64,000 nucleotides of DNA, taken from the NCBI RefSeq assembly GCF_001426745.1, contig NZ_LMFI01000010.1, forward strand, positions 125,468-189,467, in the 5' to 3' direction. Numbering within the stretch: the first letter of the stretch is position 1; every line of letters begins with the position of its first letter. Source of the stretch: Nocardioides sp. Root140. GTDB lineage: Bacteria > Actinomycetota > Actinomycetes > Propionibacteriales > Nocardioidaceae. The position numbers were made by a program, and so were the translations under genes. Positions 1-7,275 of this stretch are shown here, one piece after another. The notes beneath the pieces are model-generated. The model did no database searches, was not told where the DNA came from, and worked only from the letters and a program-made list of their open reading frames with translations.

Positions 1-1315
1 ACCACCAGACGTTGCCGCCGGTCATGCCGTAGAAGCCGCGGCCGAGCTGCGCGCCCAGCGCGTTGTCACCCTGCGCGAGCTGGTCGGTGACGTCGGTGGC
101 GACGTACTGCACGGTGTCGTCGTAGTCGGTGAACCCGGGCGACAGCACGTCGTCGCTGACCGGCGCGCCGTTGAGCGACATGTCGGCGTAGCCGCCTGCA
201 GCCACGAACAACGTCGCGTCACGGACGTCGCCGTCGACCTGGAACTCGCGACGCAGCAAGGGCGCAGGGTTCACCTCGGTCTTCGGCGCGCGGACGCCCG
301 AGCCCCAGGGGCCACTGCCGTAGTCGGCCTGCTTGGCGGCACTGCCCCAGGCGGAGTCGTCGTACGCCGGGGCCTCGAAGCCGGTCGGGACCGTCTTGCT
401 CGCCAACCAGTCGGTGCCGGTCGTGAAGACGGAGGTGGTGCCGTCGGTGTAGGTCACCCGCACCTTCGCGACCAAGCCTGCGGGCGAACCGGCTCCGTTG
501 TTCGTGCGGACCGCGAAGACGTTGCTGGCGGGGTCGAGCTGCACTGTGTAGAGGTGCGACTGCTGCCACTCGTTCTCCGCGCCGTGGCTCTCGCCGACGA
601 GCTCACCGTTGACCCAGAGGCGGAACAGGTCGTCGGCGGTGATCAGGATCTCCGCGCTCTGCGCGGTCCTGCCCTCCGGTGTCGTGCGGGTGGTGCGGAA
701 CGCGCGAGGCTCGGCGGGCGCGACCGGACTGGTCGCCTCGGGGGTCCAGATCCACGACGCCCCGGTCATCGTGAGGTCGTCGGAGGTGTCAATCCGTTCG
801 TTGCCGATCCACGAGCTGTCGGCCCAGTCCGACTCGTCGCGGAACCCCGTGCGCAGCTGACTTGTCGCGGACGCGGTGCCGACGCTGGTCGTGACCTCCA
901 CGCTCCAGACGTAGTCGGTCGCGGAGGCCAGGTCCGGGCCGTCGTACTCCACACCCGATGACCGGTCGGAGGAGACCTGACCGCTGTCCCAGGTGAGGTC
1001 ACCGGCGTCGAGGTCGGCCCGGCTGGTGGCGACCCGGAGCCGGTAGCCCTCCTGCACGACGTCGCGTGCCTCGGTCTCGATGACCCAGCTGAAGCGAGGG
1101 CGGTCGACGTCGATGCCGACCGGTGCCGTCTTCTTCTCGACCTGGAGGCGCGTGAGAGCGACCTGTGGCGCCGCCGCGGCAGCGTCGGCCGACGCGGTGG
1201 GGGTCGTGAGGGCGACCGTCCCGACGAGGGCGAGCTGGAACACCAGGGCCAGGACGGTCAGCATCGCCGCCGTCCCCCGCCTGTGCGAGCGGGCGTTCGG
1301 GTCCGTTGCCGACAC
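1..1315 (-). CDS. Secreted alpha-L-rhamnosidase, GH78 (N-terminal part; cut by window edge)
   Basis: Reading the minus strand from 1315 gives a basic N-terminus, a hydrophobic stretch and an Ala-rich cleavage region (TASADA), so a Sec signal peptide is likely. An Ig-like segment follows (RPRFSWVIETEARD, then LRVATSRADL), and then a jelly-roll region ending GRGFYGMTGGNVW at the window edge. This order matches the N-terminal and Bac_rhamnosid_N domains of family GH78, which release L-rhamnose from plant glycosides and polysaccharides. The catalytic (alpha/alpha)6 barrel lies outside the window. The GTG at 1315 is preferred because GGAGG lies 5 nt upstream of it; an ATG at 1327 would overlap that RBS. 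A LacI-type operator sits just upstream at 1332-1343. Confidence 0.85.
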   Translation of the reverse strand, partial: MSATDPNARSHRRGTAAMLTVLALVFQLALVGTVALTTPTASADAAAAAPQVALTRLQVEKKTAPVGIDVDRPRFSWVIETEARDVVQEGYRLRVATSRADLDAGDLTWDSGQVSSDRSSGVEYDGPDLASATDYVWSVEVTTSVGTASATSQLRTGFRDESDWADSSWIGNERIDTSDDLTMTGASWIWTPEATSPVAPAEPRAFRTTRTTPEGRTAQSAEILITADDLFRLWVNGELVGESHGAENEWQQSHLYTVQLDPASNVFAVRTNNGAGSPAGLVAKVRVTYTDGTTSVFTTGTDWLASKTVPTGFEAPAYDDSAWGSAAKQADYGSGPWGSGVRAPKTEVNPAPLLRREFQVDGDVRDATLFVAAGGYADMSLNGAPVSDDVLSPGFTDYDDTVQYVATDVTDQLAQGDNALGAQLGRGFYGMTGGNVWW

Positions 1316-1331
1316 GGTTTCCTCCATCGTT

Positions 1332-1343
1332 TAGAACGTTTCA
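1332..1343. promoter_or_regulatory. LacI-family operator-like palindrome upstream of rhamnosidase gene
   Basis: The + strand reads TAGAACGTTTCA, one substitution from TAAAACGTTTCA at 1695-1706 and close to the LacI-family consensus TGAAACGTTTCA with its central CG. It lies 17 bp before the rhamnosidase GTG start, a typical repressor position. No LacI-family gene is visible in the window. Confidence 0.65.
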
Positions 1344-1476
1344 GCGATCCAACCACGCGCGGCGTGATCGGCACCACATCCGTGACCGGATCCGGCCACC
1401 TCCTCGGGCACTTCGGCGCCGCGTCGCCCAGGCGTCGGCGACGATCGCGCTGCGACCAGCACGACCGACCCTGCGG

Positions 1477-1683
1477 TCAGACGAGCCGACGCCGCGCCGC
1501 CCACACGACCGCCTCGACGGTGGTGCCCACGCCGAGCCTGTCGCAGATGAGCCGGATGCGTCGTCGGACCGTGCGTTCGGAGAGGCCGAGTCGTCGGGCT
1601 ACGGTCTCCGCCGGCAGGCCGCTGGCAAGCAGGGCCAACAGCGCGACGTCGTCGTTGCTCAGCTCTTCTGACAATGCCTGCAT
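1477..1683 (-). CDS. Stand-alone LuxR-type helix-turn-helix protein (68 aa)
   Basis: This small protein is almost entirely a GerE/LuxR DNA-binding domain: LALLASGLPAETVARRLGLSERTVRRRIRLICDRLGVGTTVEAVVWAARR is the standard four-helix pattern (shown here as seen, residues about 15-65), with the recognition helix near SERTVRRRI. There is no receiver, LuxI-signal or ATPase domain, so it cannot sense a signal by itself. The ATG at 1683 lies 12 bp from a LacI-type operator (1695-1706), the same sequence found before the neighbouring rhamnosidase gene, so the two are probably co-regulated by a sugar-responsive repressor. Target genes are unknown; it could also be the remnant of a larger regulator. 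Confidence 0.7.
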   Translation of the reverse strand: MQALSEELSNDDVALLALLASGLPAETVARRLGLSERTVRRRIRLICDRLGVGTTVEAVVWAARRRLV

Positions 1684-1694
1684 CCCGAATTCCC

Positions 1695-1706
1695 TAAAAC
1701 GTTTCA
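1695..1706. promoter_or_regulatory. LacI-family operator-like palindrome upstream of LuxR-type gene
   Basis: The + strand reads TAAAACGTTTCA, a near-perfect 12-bp palindrome with central ACGT. It sits 12 bp upstream of the minus-strand LuxR-type gene and matches 11 of 12 positions of the site at 1332-1343. It could also affect the M48 protease gene that starts at 1786 on the other strand. Confidence 0.65.
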
Positions 1707-1785
1707 GTCCTGCGGAACGTATGAGGTCCGGCCGACTGTGTCAACAGTCACGGGGGCATTCACGCCTCCTGACTACAGTCGAGCC

Positions 1786-2814
1786 ATGACTGGGGAGAAC
1801 CAGCCGGCCCGTCGCAGGGTCACGCTGACCGACATCAGCTCCCGTGCCTGGGAGCATCCCGCCGATCAGGGCGCGCTGGTCGCGCTGCGCAAGCTCAAGG
1901 GCTTCGACTTCGTGCTGCGCAAGATGACCGCGATGGTCAACGAACGCGCCTTCCGGCTGCGCTTCCTCGGGTCGGCGATCCGGGTCGACGACCGGCAGTT
2001 CCCCGACATCCAACGGCTGTACGCCGAGGCGGCCGCGGTGCTCGACGTACGCACCCTGCCCGAGCTGTATGTCGTGAACTCGCCGCTGTGGAACGCCGTG
2101 ACGATCGGCCTCGACAAGCCGTTCATCGTGCTCAACTCCGCGCTGGTCAACGCCCTCGACGAGGAGGAGCTCCGGTTCGTGCTCGGTCACGAGCTCGGCC
2201 ACGCCGCCAGCGGGCACGCGCTCTATCGCACACTGCTGCTGTGGTTGATGCAGATCAGCGGAGCCCTGTCGTGGGTGCCGCTGGGCAACCTGGGCCTGCG
2301 CGCGATCGTCGCGGCGCTCACCGAGTGGGAGCGCAAGTCCGAGCTCTCCGCCGACCGGGCCGGGCTGCTGGCCACCCAGGACCCCGCCGCCGCACTTCGG
2401 GTCAACATGAAGTCGGCCAGCGGCGGCAACCTGTCGCAGCTCGACAGCACGGCGTTCCTCGCCCAGGGCAGTGAGTACGAGGCCGCCGGCGACCTGCGCG
2501 ACAGCGTGCTGAAGATGATGCTGCTCGAGGCCAGCTCCCACCCGTTCCCCGTGATGCGGGCCCACGAGCTGCGCCGCTGGGTCGACAGCGGCACCTACGT
2601 CAAGATCATCGCCGGCGACTACCCTCGTCGTCAGGACGACGGCTCGGCCTCGATGTCCGACGCGGCCAGGCAGGCGGCCGCGTCGTACGGCGAGAGCTTC
2701 CGCACGTCCCAGGATCCGTTGGCCAAACTGCTGCGCGAGATCGGCGACGGAGTCGGCTCCGCCAAGGACTGGATCACCTCCCGCATCCCCCGCCCCAAGC
2801 AGGACGACACGTGA
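1786..2814 (+). CDS. M48-family membrane-associated zinc metalloprotease (HtpX-like)
   Basis: The zinc-protease motif HELGHAASGH starts at residue 135, and the downstream third-ligand motif ELSADRAG follows, as in HtpX/Ste24 (M48) peptidases. The segment between them is hydrophobic (LLLWLMQISGALSWVPL) and probably membrane-embedded or membrane-associated. HtpX relatives degrade damaged membrane proteins. The ATG at 1786 is chosen because a -10-like TACAGT ends 6 nt before it, the leaderless pattern seen throughout this window. A more upstream start at 1738 would add residues with no family resemblance. The stop overlaps the GTG of the next gene by 4 bp, so it is translationally coupled to the two PH-domain proteins, suggesting a shared role in membrane homeostasis. 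Confidence 0.85.
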   Translation: MTGENQPARRRVTLTDISSRAWEHPADQGALVALRKLKGFDFVLRKMTAMVNERAFRLRFLGSAIRVDDRQFPDIQRLYAEAAAVLDVRTLPELYVVNSPLWNAVTIGLDKPFIVLNSALVNALDEEELRFVLGHELGHAASGHALYRTLLLWLMQISGALSWVPLGNLGLRAIVAALTEWERKSELSADRAGLLATQDPAAALRVNMKSASGGNLSQLDSTAFLAQGSEYEAAGDLRDSVLKMMLLEASSHPFPVMRAHELRRWVDSGTYVKIIAGDYPRRQDDGSASMSDAARQAAASYGESFRTSQDPLAKLLREIGDGVGSAKDWITSRIPRPKQDDT

Positions 2815-3308
2815 GCAGACCAGCAGCCTTGCTCCGCGAGCCGGCCCACCAGGTCTCCCCCAGGGCCGTCCAGATGTGGCGGGTCATCGCCGTCGCGGAG
2901 CTGGCGGCCACGGTCGTCGTACTCGTCGTGATCGCGGTGCTGCTGCCCTCGCGCCCGTGGTGGCTGTGGGTGGCCTACGCCGTGGTGCTGACTCCCCTGG
3001 CCGCCATCGCGATCTGGATGCCTGGCCTGCGCAACCGCATCCACCGGTGGGAGGTGACGCCCGGCGCGGTCTACACCCGCTCGGGCTGGGTCGTCACCCG
3101 GCAGCGGATCGCGCCCCTGTCGCGGGTGCAGACCGTCGACACCAGGCGCGGCGCGATCATGCGTCTCTTCGGGCTCTCCGCGATCACCGTGACCACGGCG
3201 TCGGCCGCCGGTGCGATCACCATCGAGGGCCTCGACCAGGACGTGGCCCGGCGCGTGGTCGCCGAGCTCACCGAGATCACGGCAGCCAGCGAGGGCGACG
3301 CCACGTGA
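2811..3308 (+). CDS. Bacterial PH-domain (bPH2/DUF304) membrane protein, YdbS-like
   Basis: The 165-residue protein has two adjacent hydrophobic segments (about residues 27-48 and 53-70) followed by one bacterial pleckstrin-homology domain (WEVTPGAVYTRSGWVVTRQRIAPLSRVQTVDTRRG). This is the size and layout of Bacillus YdbS. YdbS and YdbT family proteins are paired; their biochemical activity is not established. The GTG start at 2811 overlaps the protease stop as GTGA, and the stop overlaps the next start the same way, so three genes form one tight operon. Confidence 0.8.
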   Translation: MSRPAALLREPAHQVSPRAVQMWRVIAVAELAATVVVLVVIAVLLPSRPWWLWVAYAVVLTPLAAIAIWMPGLRNRIHRWEVTPGAVYTRSGWVVTRQRIAPLSRVQTVDTRRGAIMRLFGLSAITVTTASAAGAITIEGLDQDVARRVVAELTEITAASEGDAT

Positions 3309-4792
3309 GCGAGTGGCAGCGTCTCGACCGTCGCACGATGCTGGTCGGACCGCTCAAGACGTTGCGCCAGATCCTCGTGCCGGCACTCGCTGCTCTGATC
3401 GGAGTCGGCACCCAGCAACCGCGCTGGTTGCTCTTCGCAGCACCCGTGGTGCTGGTGGGTGCGGTCGGAATCGGCGTCCTCCCGTGGGTGACCACCCGGT
3501 TCCGCATCGCCGGTGACCAGCTGGTCGTGACCCGCGGGCTCCTCAACAAGACCCGGCTGACCGCACCGCTCGACCGGATCCGCAGCGTCGACCTCGAGGC
3601 GCCCTTGCTGCACAGGGCGTTGGGCATCCAGAAGGTCGAGGTCGGCACCGGCGTCGACGACACCCGCATCGAGCTCGACTCCCTCTCGACCGCGCAGGCC
3701 GAGCAGCTGCGCAACCTGCTGCTCACCCGGGCCGCAGTCACCCCTGACCCGGCGGACGACGCCGACGTGGACACCGAGCCGGCGCCACGCAGCCCCGACC
3801 TCGCCCGCTTCCGGGGATCCTGGGTCCGATTCGCGCCGTTCAGCCTCGGCCGCCTGGTGATCGCACTCGGTGCCCTGGGTGGCCTGAGCCAGTTCGTCGG
3901 CGACGTCGGCATCGACTTCAGCGTCGACCAGGAGGACGTCCAGCGCATCGAGAGCGCGCTCCTGCTCGTCGTCGTCGTCCTGCTGGTCGGCGGCCTCGTC
4001 GTGTGGACCCTCCTGTCGATGGCGGCGTACGCCGTGCAGTGGTGGGGCCTGCGCCTGTTCCGCGAGGAGGGCAACCTCCGCCTGACCCGCGGGCTCTTCA
4101 CCACTGCGTCGACCACGATCGAGGAGGCCCGGGTCCGTGGCGTGCAGCTGCGCGAGACCGCCCTGCTCCGCGCGGTCGGGGGCGCCGAGCTGCACACGCT
4201 GGTCACCGGCCTCGACGAGGGCGTGTACGCCGTCCTGCCGCCGTGTCCGACGTCGGAGACCCGGCGGGTGGGCGACGACGTGCTCGGCGACCCTGCCCCA
4301 CTGCGCACTCCGTTGACGAAGCACGGGGCGCGGGCCCGCCGGCGCTGTCACCTCCGTGGTGTGCGGCTGCTCCTGCCGGCCGTCGTCGTCGCGCTGGTGC
4401 CGGCGGTCTTCTTCTCGGTGACCCCCGTGCTGCCGGTGCTCGTCACGCTCGCCGTGCTGCTCGTCGGCATCGCGCTCGGTGAGGCGGAGTACCGCCACCT
4501 CGGCCATGCGCTCACCGCCGATCACCTCGTCGTCGGCTCGGGCGTGACCTCCCGGGTGCGCACCGTGCTCGAACGCGGCGGTGTGATCGGCTGGGTGGTG
4601 TCACAGACCTGGTTCCAGCGCCGCCGAGGGCTGGCCACCCTGGTCGCCACGACTGCCGCAGGGGCCGAGCGCATCACCGTGCGCGACGTGCCGCTCGACC
4701 GGGCCATCACGTTCGCCGACGCGGTCGTGCCCGGCATGCTCGAGCCGTTCCTGGTCAGCTCACCGCCGGCGACCGCACCGGCTGGAACGTGA
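3305..4792 (+). CDS. Tandem bacterial PH-domain membrane protein, YdbT-like
   Basis: This 495-residue protein contains three repeats of a transmembrane pair followed by a bPH2 domain. The first PH core is TRFRIAGDQLVVTRGLLNKT, the second follows the pair near residue 230 (LRLFREEGNLRLTRGLF), and the third is near residue 400 (GHALTADHLVVGSGV). The layout matches YdbT, the usual partner of a YdbS-like protein, encoded here immediately upstream with a 4-bp overlap. The GTG at 3305 is the only start compatible with this coupling; reading further upstream gives the antisense-like frame of the YdbS gene. The 3' end overlaps the convergent phosphatidylcholine synthase gene by 38 bp. Confidence 0.8.
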   Translation: MSEWQRLDRRTMLVGPLKTLRQILVPALAALIGVGTQQPRWLLFAAPVVLVGAVGIGVLPWVTTRFRIAGDQLVVTRGLLNKTRLTAPLDRIRSVDLEAPLLHRALGIQKVEVGTGVDDTRIELDSLSTAQAEQLRNLLLTRAAVTPDPADDADVDTEPAPRSPDLARFRGSWVRFAPFSLGRLVIALGALGGLSQFVGDVGIDFSVDQEDVQRIESALLLVVVVLLVGGLVVWTLLSMAAYAVQWWGLRLFREEGNLRLTRGLFTTASTTIEEARVRGVQLRETALLRAVGGAELHTLVTGLDEGVYAVLPPCPTSETRRVGDDVLGDPAPLRTPLTKHGARARRRCHLRGVRLLLPAVVVALVPAVFFSVTPVLPVLVTLAVLLVGIALGEAEYRHLGHALTADHLVVGSGVTSRVRTVLERGGVIGWVVSQTWFQRRRGLATLVATTAAGAERITVRDVPLDRAITFADAVVPGMLEPFLVSSPPATAPAGT

Positions 4793-5477
4793 GCCACAGA
4801 CTCAACGCCGTGTAGTACGCCGGGTAGGCGAGCGAGAGAATCGCCAACCACAGTTGGGGATCGGGCAGCTGCGCGGTCAGTACGGCGAACGCCACCAACC
4901 ACAACGAGGCGAGCGTCATGTTGAGCCTCCACAGGGTCGCGGTGCGTGAGGGATAGACGTACTTGACCGGCACGAAGACCAGCACCGCGAAGACGAACAA
5001 CAGCCACGCCGCGGTCGTCGTACCCCACCCGAAGACGACCACGTAGAACGCCACGATGTTCCAGTAGCTCGGGAAGCCGAGGAAGAAGTGGTCCTCGGTC
5101 TTCGCGTCGCTGCGGCAGAACTGGTAGCAGGAGGCCATCAGGGGCACCGACGCGGTCACCGCACCGAGGACGCCGTCGGGCAGGTAGCCGCACGACCACA
5201 GCAGCACCATCGGCGCGAACGCGTAGGTCAGGTAGTCGACGATGTTGTCGAGCAGGGCACCGTCGAAGCCGGGCAGCACCGTCTTCACCTCGAGGTGGCG
5301 GGCCAGGAACCCGTCGGTGCCGTCGATGACCATCGCCGCGAGGAACAGCCACAGCACCGTGCGCACGTCGCCCTCGTAGGCGAAGTGCACCATCAGCAGC
5401 CCGAGCACCACCCCGAGCGAGGTGTAGACGTGCACCAGCGCGGCAGCGAGTCGGGCCCCGCGGGTCGACGTGTCCAT
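4755..5477 (-). CDS. pcs: Phosphatidylcholine synthase (CDP-diacylglycerol:choline)
   Basis: This 240-residue polytopic membrane protein carries a CDP-alcohol phosphotransferase signature: D55-G56-x2-A59-R60, twelve residues, then G73-x3-D77-x3-D81. The 12-residue spacing is, as I recall, the form characteristic of Pcs rather than of PgsA or PssA. Pcs condenses free choline with CDP-diacylglycerol to give phosphatidylcholine at the inner membrane. About eight hydrophobic segments are visible and the length fits the family. The ATG at 5477 is used; the open frame continues upstream only as a shadow of the exonuclease gene. Pcs is best known from Proteobacteria and Borrelia, so its presence in an actinobacterium is notable. 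Confidence 0.8.
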   Translation of the reverse strand: MDTSTRGARLAAALVHVYTSLGVVLGLLMVHFAYEGDVRTVLWLFLAAMVIDGTDGFLARHLEVKTVLPGFDGALLDNIVDYLTYAFAPMVLLWSCGYLPDGVLGAVTASVPLMASCYQFCRSDAKTEDHFFLGFPSYWNIVAFYVVVFGWGTTTAAWLLFVFAVLVFVPVKYVYPSRTATLWRLNMTLASLWLVAFAVLTAQLPDPQLWLAILSLAYPAYYTALSLWLTFQPVRSPAVS

Positions 5478-5534
5478 CCCCGAACGATAGGGCCCGTACG
5501 CCGCCCGCCCGCGCACGCCACGTAGATTCGCCGC

Positions 5535-6326
5535 ATGCGCATCGCCACCTGGAACGTCAACTCGATCCGCAGCCGCATCGATCGCGTCGAGGCATTCCTG
5601 CAACGCCACGACATCGACGTGCTCGCCCTGCAGGAGACCAAGGCCCGCGAGGACCAGCTGCCCCTGATGGGGCTGCAGTCCCTGGGCTACGAGGTCGCGG
5701 CCGCCGGCTACAACCAGTGGAACGGCGTGGCCCTGATCAGCCGCGTCGGGCTCGACGACGTCCAGGTCGGCTTCGAGGAGATGCCACAGTTCGGCGACCC
5801 GCTGGCCTCCGAGGCGCGCGCGATCGGCGCCGTGTGCGGCGGCGTACGCATCTGGTCGCTCTACGTGCCGAACGGTCGCAAGATCGAGGACCCGCACTAC
5901 GCCTACAAGCTGGACTGGTTGACCCGTCTGCGCGCGGCGGCCGGCGGCGACTGGCTCACCGGTGACACCGCACTCGTCGGGGACTGGAACATCGCGCCGC
6001 TCGACGAGGACGTCTTCGACATGGCGCAGTTCAAGAACTCGACCCACGTCACCGTCCCCGAGCGCGAGGCGTTCCAGTCGTTCATCGACGACGGGTACGT
6101 CGACGTCGTACGCCCGCACACGCCCGGGCCCGAGGTCTACACCTACTGGGACTACTACCGGCAGCGCTTCGAACGGAACCGGGGCCTGCGCATCGACTTC
6201 GTGCTGGGCTCCCCGTCGTTCGCGGCACGCGTGACCGGGGCGCGCATCGACACCGACGAACGCGACCCTGCGCAGGGCCAGGGCAGCCCGTCCGACCACG
6301 CCCCCGTCGTCGTCGACATCTCCTGA
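5535..6326 (+). CDS. xth: Exodeoxyribonuclease III / AP endonuclease
   Basis: The 263-residue protein starts MRIATWNVNSIRSRI and has the family landmarks in order: N7, ALQETK with E34, GDWNIAP, GLRIDFVLGS and the C-terminal SDHAPVVVDI with the catalytic histidine. It cleaves DNA 5' to abasic sites and removes 3' blocking groups in base-excision repair. A -10-like TAGATT ends 6 nt before the ATG, so the mRNA is probably leaderless. It is divergent from pcs and convergent with the K+ channel gene, with an inverted repeat between the stops. Confidence 0.95.
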   Translation: MRIATWNVNSIRSRIDRVEAFLQRHDIDVLALQETKAREDQLPLMGLQSLGYEVAAAGYNQWNGVALISRVGLDDVQVGFEEMPQFGDPLASEARAIGAVCGGVRIWSLYVPNGRKIEDPHYAYKLDWLTRLRAAAGGDWLTGDTALVGDWNIAPLDEDVFDMAQFKNSTHVTVPEREAFQSFIDDGYVDVVRPHTPGPEVYTYWDYYRQRFERNRGLRIDFVLGSPSFAARVTGARIDTDERDPAQGQGSPSDHAPVVVDIS

Positions 6327-6342
6327 CCCTTCACGCGGCCTT

Positions 6343-6396
6343 CAGCGGTAGCCCAGTGTCGTCGACACGCCCCGCAACAGCGCTGGGCCACCGCTG
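6343..6396. terminator. Inverted repeat between convergent genes (bidirectional terminator)
   Basis: Arms at 6343-6356 and 6383-6396 match at 13 of 14 positions around a 26-nt loop. The odd pair is A-C in the rightward transcript and G-U in the leftward one, so the stem is more stable for the channel mRNA. No U-tract follows, as is common in actinobacteria. Confidence 0.6.
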
Positions 6397-6432
6397 AGCC
6401 GGCGTCGGCCCCGAGTTCGCCAGGTGACCGCC

Positions 6433-7194
6433 TCAGGATTCTGGATGCGGCAGAGGTTGGCCCGCTACCTCACCCGAGCGCAACGCGACCACCTCGGCCC
6501 GGAGCGCGGCGATCTCACGGGTCAGCGCGCGGAGGTCGCGGCGGGTGACCGCGTTCGACTCCTCCTCCACCTCCGACACCCGGTCGAGCAGCCAGGATGC
6601 GAACGACGCCGTCACGATTCCGAGCAGGGCGATACCGGCAACCATGAGGCCACCCGCGACGAAGCGTCCCGTCGTCGTCACCGGGAACTGGTCGCCGTAT
6701 CCCACCGTGGTCACGGTGGTCATGGCCCACCACAGTGCATCGGAGAAGGTGCCGATGTTCGCTCCCTCCGCACCGCGCTCGGCGTCAAGCACGGCGAGGG
6801 CGGCGACGAAGAGGACCAGCCCGGTCCCGCCGGTCACGTAGACGATCACCTGGCCACGAAGCGAGCTACCCGCGTGCCTGTTGAGGACGCCCAGCAGCTT
6901 CACCAGTCGAAGCAGGCGGAGCGGTCGCAGGATCGGCAGCACGACGACCAACAGGTCAAGCACGTTGCCCAGGACGAAGCCGCGTCGATCGTGGCTCAGG
7001 AACCACCGCGCCAGGTAGTCCACGGTGAAGGCAGCCCACGCGATCCAGGTCATCCATTGGCACGCCGTGACCCACCAGGCCGGGGTGTCGGGCTCGAGGA
7101 TCGGCCACGCGTAGGCGGCCAGGAACAGAAGGGCCAGCCCGGTCAGGGGCCACTCCGCGGCCCGTTCCCAGTGGGTGCGCCTGTCCTCAGTCAT
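6433..7194 (-). CDS. Voltage-gated-like potassium channel subunit
   Basis: The protein has six hydrophobic segments. The S4-like segment carries regularly spaced arginines (RPLRLLRLVKLLGVLNR), and a pore loop with the selectivity filter TTVTTVGYGDQF lies between the last two helices. This is the six-helix KvAP/Kch layout, which conducts K+ across the cytoplasmic membrane as a tetramer. The C-terminus after S6 is a charged heptad-like helix (about residues 208-245) that could be a tetramerising coiled coil; no RCK/TrkA-N domain is present. The ATG at 7194 is preferred over the one at 7206 because a -10-like CATGCT lies 7 nt upstream; the choice changes only four residues. Confidence 0.85.
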   Translation of the reverse strand: MTEDRRTHWERAAEWPLTGLALLFLAAYAWPILEPDTPAWWVTACQWMTWIAWAAFTVDYLARWFLSHDRRGFVLGNVLDLLVVVLPILRPLRLLRLVKLLGVLNRHAGSSLRGQVIVYVTGGTGLVLFVAALAVLDAERGAEGANIGTFSDALWWAMTTVTTVGYGDQFPVTTTGRFVAGGLMVAGIALLGIVTASFASWLLDRVSEVEEESNAVTRRDLRALTREIAALRAEVVALRSGEVAGQPLPHPES

Positions 7195-7275
7195 GGCGGT
7201 CAGCATGGCAAAGGGAAGGTGTCTGTGACAGCGCCTCGCCCAATGGCCGCCCGTCCGGCCGTCTCTCCCGGCGGG

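Noticed and set aside
2876..3304. N-terminal extension of the YdbT-like protein
   Set aside because: It reads out of frame through the YdbS-like gene and has basic low-complexity composition; the GTG at 3305 is coupled to the upstream stop.
4755..6299. A 514-codon minus-strand reading that joins pcs to DNA opposite exonuclease III
   Set aside because: Only the last 240 codons resemble a protein family. The upstream part is antisense to a clear exonuclease III gene, so the ATG at 5477 is used.
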